DNA from: Synechococcus sp. CBW1107 | GTDB taxonomy: Bacteria; Cyanobacteriota; Cyanobacteriia; PCC-6307; Cyanobiaceae | Direction: 5' to 3' | NCBI RefSeq assembly: GCF_015841355.1 | Contig: NZ_CP064908.1 | Location: 2,046,001 to 2,110,000 of the forward strand | DNA length: 64,000 nt | Part shown: piece after piece, positions 49,237 through 58,263 of the stretch | How positions within the stretch are numbered: the stretch's first letter is position 1 | Layout of the letters: every line of letters begins with the position of its first letter | Notes under the pieces: generated by a model | What the model was told of the DNA's origin: nothing | Seen by the model: the letters and a program-made list of their open reading frames with translations, nothing else | Database searches by the model: none | Made by a program: the position numbers and the translations under genes

Positions 49237-49908
49237 ATGGCTACTCCTTCCTCCCAACGCCTCCTCTCGATGGCTCCTGCCACCAGCGCCACCGCGCTTG
49301 ATCAGCTGTTCGTCGATCTCGCGCATCCCAATCCCTACGTGCAGACCGAGGCCTTCCTGGCCATGGTCCGCCACCACTCCGAGGCTTCCCTGCCGCGTCT
49401 TATCCTCCTGCTCGATCATGAGGACGTTGTTCGACGGCGGGCTGCCGTGCGAGCCCTGGGTGCTTTCGGGGAGAAGGCGATGCTGCCGCTGGCACAGAAA
49501 TATCAGACCAGCTGCGATGGCACCGTTCGTGCCAGTTGCGTGAAGGCCTATGCCCAGATCGCCTCCAATCTCCCCGGCCTTCAATTCCATAGCGAGGCCA
49601 TGGCTGTCCTCAAGACCGCCCTGGATGACGAGTCCCCTGTGGTGGCCATTGCAGCAGTGATGGCCCTCGGCCAGGTAGGGGTACAGGCCCTTCCGCTGTT
49701 GATCCAAGTCTGCCGGGGAAGCAACGAGGCTCAAGCTGTGGCAGCGGTGAATGCCCTCGCCAACATCGATCATCCCGATGTTTCGATCTGCCTGACCCAG
49801 TTGGCAGCCTGTGAGGGCACCGACGCGTATGTACGGGAGTCTGTGTCCTCCGCACTGGTAAGGGTTGAGGATCTGCGTGGGCGTCAGCCTTCCTTGCTGT
49901 CCTCTTGA
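49237..49908 (+). CDS. cpeZ: HEAT-repeat phycoerythrin lyase/chaperone CpeZ
   Basis: A 223-residue E/F-clan protein with HEAT repeats (HPNPYVQTEAFLAMVRHHSE, EDVVRRRAAVRALGAFGEKA and three more). Size and place directly after cpeBA match CpeZ, which helps CpeY attach phycoerythrobilin to CpeA Cys82 and acts as a chaperone. The 3' end overlaps the convergent cpeF by 25 bp. A second ATG (residue 11) could also serve. Confidence 0.82.
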   Translation: MATPSSQRLLSMAPATSATALDQLFVDLAHPNPYVQTEAFLAMVRHHSEASLPRLILLLDHEDVVRRRAAVRALGAFGEKAMLPLAQKYQTSCDGTVRASCVKAYAQIASNLPGLQFHSEAMAVLKTALDDESPVVAIAAVMALGQVGVQALPLLIQVCRGSNEAQAVAAVNALANIDHPDVSICLTQLAACEGTDAYVRESVSSALVRVEDLRGRQPSLLSS

Positions 49909-50819
49909 TGCTGCCTCAGTTGCTGAATAGAGAGGTTCAGGATGGGTTTCACTTCAGGGCTGGCTTCGCTGCCTGCAGCTGACTCCAGATCTGGTAGGGC
50001 GTCAATCGCCCCTAGTTTCATCAGAGAGAGGGCCGTGTTCTTGCGCACCTGAGCCGAGTTGTCACCGAGCAAGGGTTTCAGTAAAGGAGTTGCCCAGGTC
50101 GGCTCGTGGAGTTTCCCGAGCAGGATGACGGCTTCGGCTCGTACGAGTTCAGCGGAATCGCCAAGAGCCTCGATCACCAGCTCTCGGGCTTCCTGGTCAT
50201 TGAGAGACTGAATTTGCTCACCAAGAGCAGCAATGGCTGCGATCCTCACCTCGGTGTGGGAGGACCGTGCGGCGCGTCGCAGGGCAGCGGGTGCCTGGGC
50301 GCCAACGAAGGCAAGCCCCCAACTGGCCAGGCCCAGATGCATGGAGCTACTCTCGCTGCTGGAGAGAACAGCAATGAGCGCATCCACGGCACACTCTCCG
50401 GTGGCGGCCATTGCGCCGACAGCCGATCCCTGCACCACTGGATCCCCATCGTTCAGCAGGGCATCAACCAGAACAGGCAGAGCTTCAGGATCAGCGATCA
50501 GAGTGAGGGTTTTCGCGGCTGCACGGCGAACCGTCACATTCTCATGGGTGCGCAGTGCGTGGCAGAGAGCCGGTACGGCTGCTGTGCCGATCGCACCAAG
50601 GCTTTCGGCGAACGTGAGACGCATCAGGCCACGTGGATCTCCCAGCCCTGCCACCATTTTTTCGATCAGAATCTCGTCGCCTTGGGGGCGTTCACCTGAA
50701 CGAAGTTGCTTCTTGAGATCTGCGGCCAGCATGGAGGCCTCTGACTCGCTGAGGAAGACGGCTGGAGGTGTGGCTGGAACGCCGGTGGGCTCGCTGCTCA
50801 AGGCTTCTGGGAGGAGCAT
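49884..50819 (-). CDS. cpeF: HEAT-repeat bilin lyase CpeF (MpeV-like)
   Basis: A 311-residue E/F-clan protein. ILIEKMVAGLGDPRGLMRLTFAESLG and VTVRRAAAKTLTLIADPEALPVLVDALLNDGDPVVQGSAVGA match my memory of CpeF/MpeV, the lyase for the doubly linked phycoerythrobilin of CpeB Cys50/61. About seven HEAT repeats span the protein. Divergent from the DUF2656 gene with 78 bp between. The exact bilin site is inferred from family. Confidence 0.75.
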   Translation of the reverse strand: MLLPEALSSEPTGVPATPPAVFLSESEASMLAADLKKQLRSGERPQGDEILIEKMVAGLGDPRGLMRLTFAESLGAIGTAAVPALCHALRTHENVTVRRAAAKTLTLIADPEALPVLVDALLNDGDPVVQGSAVGAMAATGECAVDALIAVLSSSESSSMHLGLASWGLAFVGAQAPAALRRAARSSHTEVRIAAIAALGEQIQSLNDQEARELVIEALGDSAELVRAEAVILLGKLHEPTWATPLLKPLLGDNSAQVRKNTALSLMKLGAIDALPDLESAAGSEASPEVKPILNLSIQQLRQHQEDSKEG

Positions 50820-50897
50820 GGGTCATTGTCTCAGCATGGAAGCCATCGTGGTGACTGGTGACGTGGCAAGTAACATGCCAAGCTTCCAAGCACTCCC

Positions 50898-51341
50898 ATG
50901 ACCACATTTCTGCTGTCCCACAACCTGCAGGTTCAGAGTGGATCTGTGCCGCCATGGGATGCCAAACAACTGGCTGAGGGGCTGCCGCTTCACTGCGCCA
51001 GCATCACCAAGGCCGAGGCTCTGTCCCATCCTCACTGGTTGATCAGGATCGAGAGCCCAGCAGACTCGACGGCGCTGGCCAGGGAACTCTTGAAGGGCTG
51101 GGCCTTGCTGCGGCAGCACCACGGACACGATACGAACCATACGATTCTGGCTCTGGGCGGCCGCAAGGACATGCCAGCTGCACCCGGATCTCCACTGGAG
51201 CTGGGTGCCTGGGGGGTTGACATCGTGGAGACGGTGGATGCCGATGCTTTTCTTGCGTCCATCAACTGGCAAGCCCTGAAGGCGGGCCGACCTGCCGATG
51301 GTGTCTTCGAGCTGCTGCTTGATCCTGCAGAGGGCTTGTGA
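50898..51341 (+). CDS. DUF2656 family protein
   Basis: A 147-residue cyanobacterial protein I match to DUF2656, found in phycobilisome gene regions. Typical stretches are TFLLSHNLQVQSGSVPPWDA, LALGGRKDMPAAPGSPLELG and GVDIVETVDADAFLASINW. No signal peptide or membrane helix. Function unknown. Confidence 0.72.
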   Translation: MTTFLLSHNLQVQSGSVPPWDAKQLAEGLPLHCASITKAEALSHPHWLIRIESPADSTALARELLKGWALLRQHHGHDTNHTILALGGRKDMPAAPGSPLELGAWGVDIVETVDADAFLASINWQALKAGRPADGVFELLLDPAEGL

Positions 51342-51371
51342 GTGGCCAGGGGCTCGCTTGAAGAGCCCCCC

Positions 51372-51626
51372 TCACCCCTTCTTGTTGCTGGCACGTTTAC
51401 GTGATGGCCTGTCCTCCGGGGTGTTCTCTGCGGCTGTGGGAGCAGAGTCCGAATGTTCGGCGATGGATGCGCCCACATGGGTGACGACGGCACCTTGCTG
51501 GTGGAGGCCATTCATCATGCTGCTGAGGCTTTGCAGTGGAATCCTCAGAACTCTGGTGGAGAGGCGTTGGGCAGTCTGCGGATAGGCCACGGTGACGACG
51601 AGTGCGTCGGTGAGAGATGGTCCCAT
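51372..51626 (-). CDS. Small protein with CpcD-like domain only
   Basis: An 84-residue protein whose central part, TVAYPQTAQRLSTRVLRIPL then QSLSSMMNGLHQQGAVVTHVG, follows the CpcD-domain pattern seen at the C-termini of the rod linkers in this window (e.g. VPFNKLSQTYKEIHREGGVIAS). It has no Pfam00427-type linker domain and a basic, disordered tail (RPSRKRASNKKG). Classical CpcD caps rod ends; this one is divergent from cpeY with about 150 bp between. Confidence 0.6.
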   Translation of the reverse strand: MGPSLTDALVVTVAYPQTAQRLSTRVLRIPLQSLSSMMNGLHQQGAVVTHVGASIAEHSDSAPTAAENTPEDRPSRKRASNKKG

Positions 51627-51777
51627 GGCATGTTGTGCGAGAGGATCGCATCATGCCGAAAAGTCTCGTTGGTTCCTCCTTTCGCAATGATCGTATACAA
51701 CACGCTTCTTTAGGGGACAAACCGGGGAAAGGGAACGCGTAAATGGGACAATGGAGTATCGCTAGATCTGGGTGACA

Positions 51778-53121
51778 ATGATGGGCGATTCCGGTCGCTT
51801 CAACAACCTCCATCCCGGCCTCAGTCACGATGAGGCATTGCGCATTCTTGCCTTGCCGGTGGAGCAGCTTGAGTCAGGCAGCGATCGCTACATGGCGGCA
51901 GCCCACATGATCAATTTTCCCGGTCAGCGTTCCGAGCAGGCATTGCTGAATCTACTTGATGACGACGACGACGACAGTCAACCCACTCGTTTGGCCAGGC
52001 GTAAGGCTGTGGAGGTGCTGGCGCGCCTTGGCTGTAAGGATGCCATTCCAAGCATCGGCAGTTGTCTCCTGAGTGAGGATCACTATCTGGTAGAAAATGC
52101 AGCGTGGGCCCTGCAACAACTGGGTTGCCGGGATCAACATATCCTGAACCAGATGATCATGTTGTTGTCAGATACCGGGCAGAACCGGCGCATACTGGCT
52201 CAGAGTCTGGCCGGCTTAGGGGTGATTGAGGCCCTTCCGGCGATCGAACTCCTTCAGGATGATGAAGTACCAGGAGTGCGTGGGGCTGCTCTGGCGGCCG
52301 TCGCCACCCTCTCGGGAAGCCATGAGAGAGTCAGTGAGCTGGCAGAGCACTTGTTTCTTGCCAACCAGATGGATCGACAGTCGGCGATCCAGGATGTGAT
52401 CAATTCCAGGGCCGCAGAGCTGCTTCCCCAGGTTCTGCAGGCGCCGGTCTCCTCAGTCTTTCGGCTTCGAGCTCTGCGGCTGCTTTGGCCGGAAGCTGAG
52501 CCACTTCATCAGGGCCTGTCGCTTCTGGAAACGCTGGATAGGTTGCTCTTGGATCAGCCGGAAGATGTCCAGGTTGTTCATCGCTATGACGAAGTACCAG
52601 AGATTTCCTTTCTGATCAATGAGTTGTTTGGTACCGACTTCAGTCGTTGCTATCTTGCTCTTCAAGCCGTGAGCACTCATTCTGGGATGTCACTCTGGCA
52701 TCTCCTAGAACAGCGTTGGCTGGAGGAAGCTCATAACGATTATGGAGCCCACTATTTCTTCCTGCGGCTGTTCGGGCGGATTGCAGGCTGGGGAGATGCG
52801 CAGGATAGAGTGGAGGACCTTTGTGAAAGCGCCATTCAAAATTATAGGCCACAATTTGTGAAGTCTCGTCCTGCCGCTATTCTCTCACTGTTGCGTTTAA
52901 ATCCTGAACGTCTGTCATCACATCTACCAGATTTGTTGGATGCGCAGGAGGAATCCAGTTGGGAGTGTAGATATACTGCCTTGATGGCTATGCAGGAATT
53001 AGTCAAGCAGGGATCCGTCAATGGCGTTTCCGGCTTAGCGGAAATGATCCTGAGTCCTGATCCTGATCTCTACGTAGAAAGCAAAAGAAAGCAAGTCCGT
53101 GCGCTACTGGCTGATCTCTGA
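51778..53121 (+). CDS. cpeY: HEAT-repeat phycoerythrin alpha lyase CpeY
   Basis: A 447-residue E/F-clan lyase. The N-terminal FNNLHPGLSHDEALRILALPVEQLESGSDRY region and the HRYDEVPEISFLINELFGTDFSRCYLAL and EEAHNDYGAHYFFLRLFGRIAG stretches are typical of CpeY. CpeY attaches phycoerythrobilin to CpeA Cys82, assisted by CpeZ. It ends 18 bp inside the convergent cpeR. The second half is lower in GC. Confidence 0.86.
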   Translation: MMGDSGRFNNLHPGLSHDEALRILALPVEQLESGSDRYMAAAHMINFPGQRSEQALLNLLDDDDDDSQPTRLARRKAVEVLARLGCKDAIPSIGSCLLSEDHYLVENAAWALQQLGCRDQHILNQMIMLLSDTGQNRRILAQSLAGLGVIEALPAIELLQDDEVPGVRGAALAAVATLSGSHERVSELAEHLFLANQMDRQSAIQDVINSRAAELLPQVLQAPVSSVFRLRALRLLWPEAEPLHQGLSLLETLDRLLLDQPEDVQVVHRYDEVPEISFLINELFGTDFSRCYLALQAVSTHSGMSLWHLLEQRWLEEAHNDYGAHYFFLRLFGRIAGWGDAQDRVEDLCESAIQNYRPQFVKSRPAAILSLLRLNPERLSSHLPDLLDAQEESSWECRYTALMAMQELVKQGSVNGVSGLAEMILSPDPDLYVESKRKQVRALLADL

Positions 53122-53415
53122 ATAGCGGGTTCTGTTGCTTCCATGGTTTGCCCAGTAGCTGACAGTTTCATTGCACATAGGCCGTGGGACTCTCGCAACG
53201 GCTCTGAGGATTTTGAAGCTCCGGCGTGGGCCCATAGGCCATTGGCCAACATCCTTGACAGACAGGACCTGTCCACCAAGTGCTGTCAAGCACGATTCAA
53301 ATCGATCAATCAAGCTCTGATCAACCGTTTCAAAAATGAAGTCTGTGCCATTGCAGATCAAGTGTTGGGAGCGAATCCAGGTTTGAAGTTGCTTTTCTGG
53401 GCTGTGCTTGCTCAT
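53104..53415 (-). CDS. cpeR: CpeR-like regulator of phycoerythrin expression
   Basis: A 103-residue protein with WIRSQHLICNGTDFIFETVD and ARVPRPMCNETVSYWANHGSNRTRYSEI, which agree with CpeR. In Fremyella diplosiphon CpeR is encoded last in the cpeCDESTR operon and activates cpeBA. The same order is seen here, with a 4-bp overlap to cpeT. Confidence 0.8.
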   Translation of the reverse strand: MSKHSPEKQLQTWIRSQHLICNGTDFIFETVDQSLIDRFESCLTALGGQVLSVKDVGQWPMGPRRSFKILRAVARVPRPMCNETVSYWANHGSNRTRYSEISQ

Positions 53416-54047
53416 GCCGTTTCGATTTGAGCAGCTTGATTGTCCCTCAGCCAGTCAGCGCCGAGATGATCAGCGTAACGTTCCAGCCGCTTGAAGCGGA
53501 GTGGGCCATGTTCGGAGCCCCAGCGATAGGTATGGGTGGCAGGGTCGAAGCCGCGATCTCTGCTGATCCAATGGTAATCATCAAACTCAACTTCACTCAC
53601 AAGATAGGTCATTTGACCTCCTCGCGGAATAAGACATTGGCAGCCCGGCTCGACTTCACCGCAGTAACGATCGTTAGTCGTGGCACGGAATTCCATCGCG
53701 CAGCCGGGTCGAGGCAGCAGATCCTCCCGTTCTAACCCATTCAAGAGATCGGGTTTTGAACCACCGCCAGCACAACGTAAGCCGTTGCGGAGCCCAAAAT
53801 TGAGCATGAGAATATGATCGGCGGATACCACCATGTGATGAATCCCTTGTCGGTATGGCCTCCAAGGATCGTAATCGTAACTTTGCTCGGAGTAAAACCA
53901 AGGGCCCTGAAAAAGATTCCAAGCAAGGGGCCTAAAAAAAATATTGATGTGGGAAAACTTTGTAGGCTCTGCTTGGGCCTGTTCATGATTGCTAAATCGG
54001 CCTGAGAGAGTCTTTACGAAGTGGACAGCTTGTGTGGCATCTATCAT
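53412..54047 (-). CDS. cpeT: T-type phycobiliprotein lyase CpeT
   Basis: A 211-residue lyase of the CpcT/CpeT family. The N-terminal AVHFVKTLSGRFSNHEQAQAEPTKFSHINIFFRPL and the GPWFYSEQSYDYDPWRPYRQG stretch identify it. T lyases attach bilin to the Cys153/165-type site of beta subunits. Overlaps cpeS and cpeR by 4 bp each. Confidence 0.92.
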   Translation of the reverse strand: MIDATQAVHFVKTLSGRFSNHEQAQAEPTKFSHINIFFRPLAWNLFQGPWFYSEQSYDYDPWRPYRQGIHHMVVSADHILMLNFGLRNGLRCAGGGSKPDLLNGLEREDLLPRPGCAMEFRATTNDRYCGEVEPGCQCLIPRGGQMTYLVSEVEFDDYHWISRDRGFDPATHTYRWGSEHGPLRFKRLERYADHLGADWLRDNQAAQIETA

Positions 54048-54580
54048 TCTGTTGCTATCCGCCTTACCTCAGAAGCAAAGGATGTTTGCAGCACTCCAGA
54101 CCCGGCTGATGTACGCAGAACAGAGGAGCGACAGCGGACGTGTTCGGATATAAACCAGATTCGTTCTTCGGCAATGGATTGGCCATAAGCAGTGTGGAGG
54201 ACGAAGGTATCGTCGTCAAGAAAGTGATAGGTTGAAGCCGCGCTCTCTGTTTCAGCATAGCCAACGCTACGGATCAGCTTTCCAGCCCGATCATTTTCAG
54301 GGATGGGAATCAGAATACAGGATCCCTTGGATGTAGCGGAAGGGTCGTCTGGTTCCCAGTCCGATTCTGCCTCCCATGACATCTGGAATGGAGAGAAGAT
54401 AGTGGCGGGGTCTATGGATTCTCGGATTAGGATGTCGCTTACATCTGGATGGTCTGCCGATAACAGTACAATATCGATATGACTGAGCACATCTTCAAAC
54501 TGTCGAAAGGCAAGCGAATGGGCTGAACGCATCGACCGCCACTGGCCTTGCGATCGAGTTAAAAAACGCTCAATGGTCAT
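54044..54580 (-). CDS. cpeS: S-type phycobiliprotein lyase CpeS
   Basis: A 178-residue S-type lyase. ERFLTRSQGQWRSMRSAHSLAFRQFEDVLSHI is the CpeS N-terminal pattern, and the C-terminal RTSAGSGVLQTSFASEVRR fits the family. CpeS attaches phycoerythrobilin to Cys82 of CpeB. The ATG giving MTIERFL is preferred to a TTG two codons upstream. A 276-bp gap separates it from the linker gene upstream. Confidence 0.9.
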   Translation of the reverse strand: MTIERFLTRSQGQWRSMRSAHSLAFRQFEDVLSHIDIVLLSADHPDVSDILIRESIDPATIFSPFQMSWEAESDWEPDDPSATSKGSCILIPIPENDRAGKLIRSVGYAETESAASTYHFLDDDTFVLHTAYGQSIAEERIWFISEHVRCRSSVLRTSAGSGVLQTSFASEVRRIATE

Positions 54581-54856
54581 GAACAAGGAGACCCGATCCG
54601 TGACTTGCGGAAGGTTTTGGTCTGCCTGCCTGGACCATGCTCACCAGGCTATGAATCATCATGTCAATGGAAGAACCTTGGTGAGAGGGTTGTCGCTCTA
54701 CAGGGGCTGACTGGCGATTCAACTGCTGTTCCATGCGAGAAGGTTGAGCGCACGAATGGGGGGGAAGGTGGCGTGATTCGGAGCTGCATGCTCACATGGC
54801 ACTTGGGCACAGAGCCGCCGCCACCATCTATTCTAGCCAGAGGCGGGGGTTGTCAT

Positions 54857-55603
54857 TTAATCATTTGTAACAGATACAATGGAACCTCCACGTCGCTGCA
54901 GGCTTTGCAGCGTTGAAGTGAGACTGCTAAACGGAACAATGGAGACCTGCACAGCCCTGCGGTTGAGTCCGCTAGGCGAGGCGGTAGTCCAGTTGATCCG
55001 AAAGCGTCTGTCATTCCGGTTCGTGCTGCCGCCTCTGCCGCCGCGAACGGCAACGGAAGGGGCGTCACCTGTGGCAAGACTGACCTGAAGCTTGGAAGAG
55101 GAGCTACCGTCAAAGGAAGCTTCTCCCCCCTTGAGTTTTAATGAACGCGTATAGGTGAGGTTGCTTTCCCCGGTTTGGGTATGAGTTGTGCGCCAGTAAG
55201 GCACCGTGTCGAAGCCGAAGGCTCCTATGTATTCCGGGGAGTAAACATAGCTGGCTATCTCGGCTTCATAGCCCTCGTTGGCTAAGCGTTGAACATGTTC
55301 GCTCACTTCGGCCTGATCGCGGGGAGCCCTTCCCAGCAGATGCTTGAAATTGAGCTCCACAAAGCGGTAGGGCCCATTCTTGTCGAGGAAGAGCCGGCGG
55401 TAGGTGTCTGAGCAGGCCAAGGCTGCAACCAGTCCCTGGACTGCGAGGTCCCCTTGGAGGAAGAGACTTTCAGCAGTTGATACCAGCTCCTCATCCATCA
55501 GATGGGCATTGCCGAAGACCTGGCGGTAGGCGGAGCGCAGCACCATCTGTGCATGGGCATAATCTTGCACTGAAGTTGTTGCTTGTCTGGTGATCACTGG
55601 CAT
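54857..55603 (-). CDS. Phycoerythrin rod linker, CpeD/CpeE type
   Basis: A 248-residue linker with one phycobilisome linker domain (about 15-150: LRSAYRQVFGNAHLMDEE, YRFVELNFKHLLGRAPRDQAEVSEH) and a C-terminal CpcD domain (about 190-247, RFRINWT to VPFSSLTSTLQSLQRRGGSIVS). Length fits CpeD or CpeE; I cannot separate these. It is the third linker of the operon, 88 bp after the fused linker. Confidence 0.88.
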   Translation of the reverse strand: MPVITRQATTSVQDYAHAQMVLRSAYRQVFGNAHLMDEELVSTAESLFLQGDLAVQGLVAALACSDTYRRLFLDKNGPYRFVELNFKHLLGRAPRDQAEVSEHVQRLANEGYEAEIASYVYSPEYIGAFGFDTVPYWRTTHTQTGESNLTYTRSLKLKGGEASFDGSSSSKLQVSLATGDAPSVAVRGGRGGSTNRNDRRFRINWTTASPSGLNRRAVQVSIVPFSSLTSTLQSLQRRGGSIVSVTND

Positions 55604-55691
55604 GGCAAAGAGAAAACAGTTGAAGTCAGGGGAGAGAAAGGAATGGACAGGTTGCTCAGCGAGCCAGCCGGGCAGACGGCCCCTGCTTGGA

Positions 55692-57221
55692 TCAGGCCAC
55701 TTCCGTGATTGAGACAATTCGGCCTCCACGGCGATGGATATAACCCAGCTGGGTCGTCATGTCCTTGCCGGATACCAAATAGCTGGCATTCGGGGTGCGC
55801 TGGCGCCCTCCAGCTGGTTGCGCTTGTACAACGATCCGATACCTTTTTGTGGTGGGATCGACAGAGCCGCTGAAGACACTCGAGCGATTGATCCGCACGG
55901 TTGTGTTGCTCCATCCGGCAGGGAGCGCTTTGGCCGCCAGTGAATTCACCAGACTTGAGGAATTCTGAATGGTGTCACTGCTTGAATATCCCGCCACCAG
56001 AGACAGTTGGCGATTGAATCCGATCTGCTCGCGGCCATTCTCCGTCTGGATACGGGGGAAGGGAACTGTATCTTCACCGAAGTACGTCTGATATTCGGTG
56101 CTATCGAGGTAGCTGCTGATGTCTGCCTCATAGCCTTTTTCAGCCAGCAGACGGATGTGTTCACTCACTTCCGCCTGGGAGTTTGGTGCGCGGCCGAGCA
56201 GGTGCTTGAAGTTGAGCTCTACGAAACGATAGGGAGCGTTGGATTCAAAAAAGCGGCGACGGTATTCCTGGGAGCAGGCAATGGAACGCACGAACTCACG
56301 GGTGCTCAGATAACCCTCGATGAACTTGCTTTCTGAGGTGAGCACGCGCTCGCTTTCCATCAGGTGAGGGTTACCCATCACCTGCCGGTAGGTGGCACGG
56401 ATCAGTGCCTGGATCTGGTCGGCAGTGTCTCCCTGGCAACGCTGGAAGACCTCCTGACTGCGCTGGCCAAGACCGAAGCCCACATACAGATCACCTCTCA
56501 GGCTTGTGCTATCACCGCCATCGCTGCTGTTGCGGCGCACAGGAGCGAAGGCTCCTCTACTGCTCATACCCGAGCCAGAAAGGCTTCTTCCGGACTGGGT
56601 AAGGTAAGCATGTGCCGGCAGACGAATGGTGATTGGCTGTCCCATTGCGAGGCTGGTCAGCAACTGGCTACGTGACCCCATTGCGTTATCGCTGCCAGCG
56701 AAGTTCTGCTCCAGCGAGGCGATGCGATTGAAGGACGACTGTGCTGCCCCTTCTGGGCTGTTCCAGGAACGGATATGCGGCGCCGTGTGTTCTCCGAAGG
56801 CCGAGGCGTACTCGTCGGAATCGATCAGGGCGTCGACATCCGCTTCGAAGCCTTCTTTGGCGACTATCGCTACGTGCGTGCCCACTTCAGCTTCGTCGAT
56901 GGGAGGACGCCCCAGCAGGTGCTTGATGGCCAGTTCAACCGAACGGTGAGGCGTAACTGCTTCGTAAAAGCGTGCACGATAGAAGGGTGACTTGGCCAGG
57001 CAGCGGACAAAATCGCGTACGGAGATTGTGCCGTTGCGTAGTTGCGATTCGGCAGCGTCAAGACGCTCGCTTTCCATGGGCATGGTGTTGCCGAACACAT
57101 GCCGGTAAGAGGCGCTGATCACGAGGTTGAGGCTCGTCTCATCGGCGCCGGGCTTGTAAGAAGCAGGTGCATCGAGGAGAGTGGTGGCACCAAAGCTCAG
57201 GGCTACGGACTGGGAAGACAT
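55692..57221 (-). CDS. Fused double-domain phycobilisome rod linker
   Basis: A 509-residue linker with two phycobilisome linker domains in tandem and one CpcD domain. Domain 1 spans about 28-160 (SASYRHVFGNTMPMESERLD, HRSVELAIKHLLGRPPIDEAE), domain 2 about 265-400 (RATYRQVMGNPHLMESERVL, YRFVELNFKHLLGRAPNSQAEVSEH), and the CpcD domain about 440-508 (YRIVVQAQPAG to IHRRGGRIVS). A Ser/Gly-rich spacer of roughly 70 residues separates the linker domains. Its second half resembles the adjacent CpeD/CpeE-type linker, so it may have arisen by fusion of neighbouring genes. Confidence 0.9.
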   Translation of the reverse strand: MSSQSVALSFGATTLLDAPASYKPGADETSLNLVISASYRHVFGNTMPMESERLDAAESQLRNGTISVRDFVRCLAKSPFYRARFYEAVTPHRSVELAIKHLLGRPPIDEAEVGTHVAIVAKEGFEADVDALIDSDEYASAFGEHTAPHIRSWNSPEGAAQSSFNRIASLEQNFAGSDNAMGSRSQLLTSLAMGQPITIRLPAHAYLTQSGRSLSGSGMSSRGAFAPVRRNSSDGGDSTSLRGDLYVGFGLGQRSQEVFQRCQGDTADQIQALIRATYRQVMGNPHLMESERVLTSESKFIEGYLSTREFVRSIACSQEYRRRFFESNAPYRFVELNFKHLLGRAPNSQAEVSEHIRLLAEKGYEADISSYLDSTEYQTYFGEDTVPFPRIQTENGREQIGFNRQLSLVAGYSSSDTIQNSSSLVNSLAAKALPAGWSNTTVRINRSSVFSGSVDPTTKRYRIVVQAQPAGGRQRTPNASYLVSGKDMTTQLGYIHRRGGRIVSITEVA

Positions 57222-57273
57222 GGTTTTGCAGTGGCGAGGGAGTCGGCAAAGAGAAAACAAAGTAGTCCGTTAA

Positions 57274-58149
57274 TTAGGCCGGAGTGATACTGGCAATCAC
57301 CCCTCCTTCACGGTGAATTTCCTTATAGGTTTGGGACAGTTTGTTAAAGGGGACGAAATAAGTCCGATTGGACTTTTTGTAGCGTGAAATCGGCCGAATT
57401 GAGTTGGCCCTGTAGGCCGTTACCTCAACCCGATAGATACGACCCTCCTGGCCGGCGCCGACGCCCAGTCGCGTTGCGGCGTCTTGGAAATTGGCAGAAG
57501 GCCTGAAGCTCCATCCTTGTGTATCCGTGGAGGAGGGAGGGACGACTGGGAGTGGGCGATTCACATAGACATTGCCACCTAGTCGTGCTGCCTTGCCGGA
57601 AAGATTGCCTTTGAAGCTACTGCTGCTGGCACCACGGAGCAGTTGGAAGCTCCAAGTGAATTCCTGCATGGTTTTGCAGCTTTCGGTCTTCCAGCCACGG
57701 TGGTAGGGGACTGTCCACTCACCGAAGGTGTCCTGATACTCCGTTGAATCTATGAAACTGTCGATATCCGCTTCATATCCTTTGCTATCGAGAAGTTCGG
57801 CATGGACGCGCATCTCGGCAAAGTCGGCTGGGGCCCGACCCAGGAGGTGGCGGAAGGCCAGCTCGATGTAGCGGTAGCGAGGGCAGGAATCAAAAAAACG
57901 AGCACGATACAGGTCACTTTTGGCAACGCTGCGTACGAACTCGCGCAGGCTCAGCTCCCCCAGCTTGAACTGGGATTCGGGGACCAGCTGCTGCTCGCTT
58001 TCCATCACATAGGAGTTTCCGAGAACCTGCCGGTACACGGCACGGATGAGCTGCTCTTTCTTGGCGTCCGTATCGTTTGGTAGCAGTTCAAGTGGGTCCT
58101 GGCTGTCAAACCGTTCGACGCCGAGGAGCGAGGCGGGACCAAAAGCCAT
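57274..58149 (-). CDS. cpeC: Phycoerythrin rod linker CpeC
   Basis: A 291-residue linker: MAFGPASLLGVERF start, linker domain about 30-165 (RAVYRQVLGNSYVMESEQ, YRYIELAFRHLLGRAPADFAEMRVH), then a CpcD domain about 228-290 (YRVEVTAYRANSIRPISRYKKS to IHREGGVIASITPA). This pattern matches CpeC of phycoerythrin rods. It is first in the operon with two further linkers, cpeS, cpeT and cpeR. Confidence 0.88.
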   Translation of the reverse strand: MAFGPASLLGVERFDSQDPLELLPNDTDAKKEQLIRAVYRQVLGNSYVMESEQQLVPESQFKLGELSLREFVRSVAKSDLYRARFFDSCPRYRYIELAFRHLLGRAPADFAEMRVHAELLDSKGYEADIDSFIDSTEYQDTFGEWTVPYHRGWKTESCKTMQEFTWSFQLLRGASSSSFKGNLSGKAARLGGNVYVNRPLPVVPPSSTDTQGWSFRPSANFQDAATRLGVGAGQEGRIYRVEVTAYRANSIRPISRYKKSNRTYFVPFNKLSQTYKEIHREGGVIASITPA

Positions 58150-58263
58150 TGTGAACGCAGAACTTGAGTGACCCTGTTATGATCAAACACCATTGCAGGC
58201 TCCCACTGAGTTCTTAATAAAGCTAAACTATGTAGTTAAAATTGAGAGTAGTGATGCCCTACC

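Noticed and set aside
54587-54856. Possible small gene between the linker and cpeS
   Set aside because: The plus-strand frame there is antisense to the operon and has no recognisable sequence.
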